Origin: an uncultured Gammaproteobacteria bacterium
Lineage (GTDB): Bacteria; Pseudomonadota; Gammaproteobacteria; UBA9214
Reading direction: 5' to 3'
NCBI GenBank assembly: GCA_905480065.1
Contig: CAJQOV010000071.1
Coordinates: 1-6,050 of the forward strand
Length of the DNA: 6,050 nt
The notes below the pieces were generated by a model. It was not told the origin of the DNA. It saw nothing but the letters and a program-made list of their open reading frames with translations, and searched no databases. A program made the position numbers and the translations under genes. Of this stretch, positions 5,926 to 6,050 are shown in pieces. The stretch's first letter is position 1; every line of letters begins with the position of its first letter.

Positions 5926-6050
5926 TGGCCAGGATTATCGCAATAACCAACCAGAAGGGTGGCGTTGGCAAGACCACCACCAGTGTGAATTTCGCCGCAT
6001 CGCTGTCGGAAACCGGGCGGCGCGTGCTGCTGATCGATCTGGATGCGCAG
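5925..6050 (+). CDS. parA: ParA/Soj chromosome-partitioning ATPase, N-terminal part (3' truncated by window edge)
   Basis: The first 42 codons are present. ParA-type ATPases bind DNA non-specifically when ATP-bound. With ParB and parS sites they segregate the chromosome origin. The fragment starts MARIIAITNQKGGVGKTTTS, which contains the deviant Walker A KGGVGKTT (residues 11-18) with its signature lysine (Lys11). It continues to LLIDLDAQ (35-42), the Walker A'-type Asp motif typical of ParA/MinD ATPases. The location directly after rsmG identifies it as the chromosomal parA of the rsmG-parA-parB arrangement rather than a plasmid copy (inference from context). The ATG shares one base with the rsmG stop (TGATG at 5923-5927), which suggests translational coupling. 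No separate ribosome-binding site is evident. Confidence 0.95.
   Translation, partial: MARIIAITNQKGGVGKTTTSVNFAASLSETGRRVLLIDLDAQ

Overview
The window carries the gene order yidC–mnmE–(insert)–mnmG–rsmG–parA. This is the conserved neighbourhood of the chromosomal replication origin in many Gammaproteobacteria, of the Pseudomonas-like type where yidC, mnmE, mnmG, rsmG and the parAB genes lie close together. The encoded MnmE, MnmG and RsmG proteins follow their E. coli counterparts closely by eye. The genes are fairly GC-rich. A gammaproteobacterium is therefore the best guess, but I cannot name a genus from the sequence.

Layout: (1) 1-132 is the 3' end of yidC (membrane insertase). (2) 166-1521 is a complete mnmE. 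(3) 1522-1880 is a non-coding stretch whose second half is strikingly AT-rich and holds several inverted repeats and promoter-like hexamers. (4) 1881-2549 is a TetR/AcrR-type regulator. (5) 2562-3143, on the minus strand and convergent with the regulator, is an unrecognised 193-residue protein with a coiled coil and a Trp-rich basic tail. (6) 3144-3308 is a second AT-rich regulatory region, shared divergently by that gene and mnmG. (7) mnmG runs to 5201; the better start is 3309 rather than 3246. (8) 5227-5925 is rsmG. (9) parA starts at 5925, overlaps the rsmG stop by one base, and runs off the window.

How they fit together: MnmE and MnmG form the complex that modifies U34 of certain tRNAs. 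RsmG methylates 16S rRNA. YidC inserts membrane proteins. ParA starts the chromosome partition module. These are housekeeping genes. The accessory part is the regulator plus coiled-coil gene pair that separates mnmE from mnmG. The short regulatory sequences around this pair share a 12-base motif and several palindromes, which makes autoregulation and cross-regulation plausible but unproven. I saw no RNA gene, transposon, CRISPR array, parS site or convincing rho-independent terminator.
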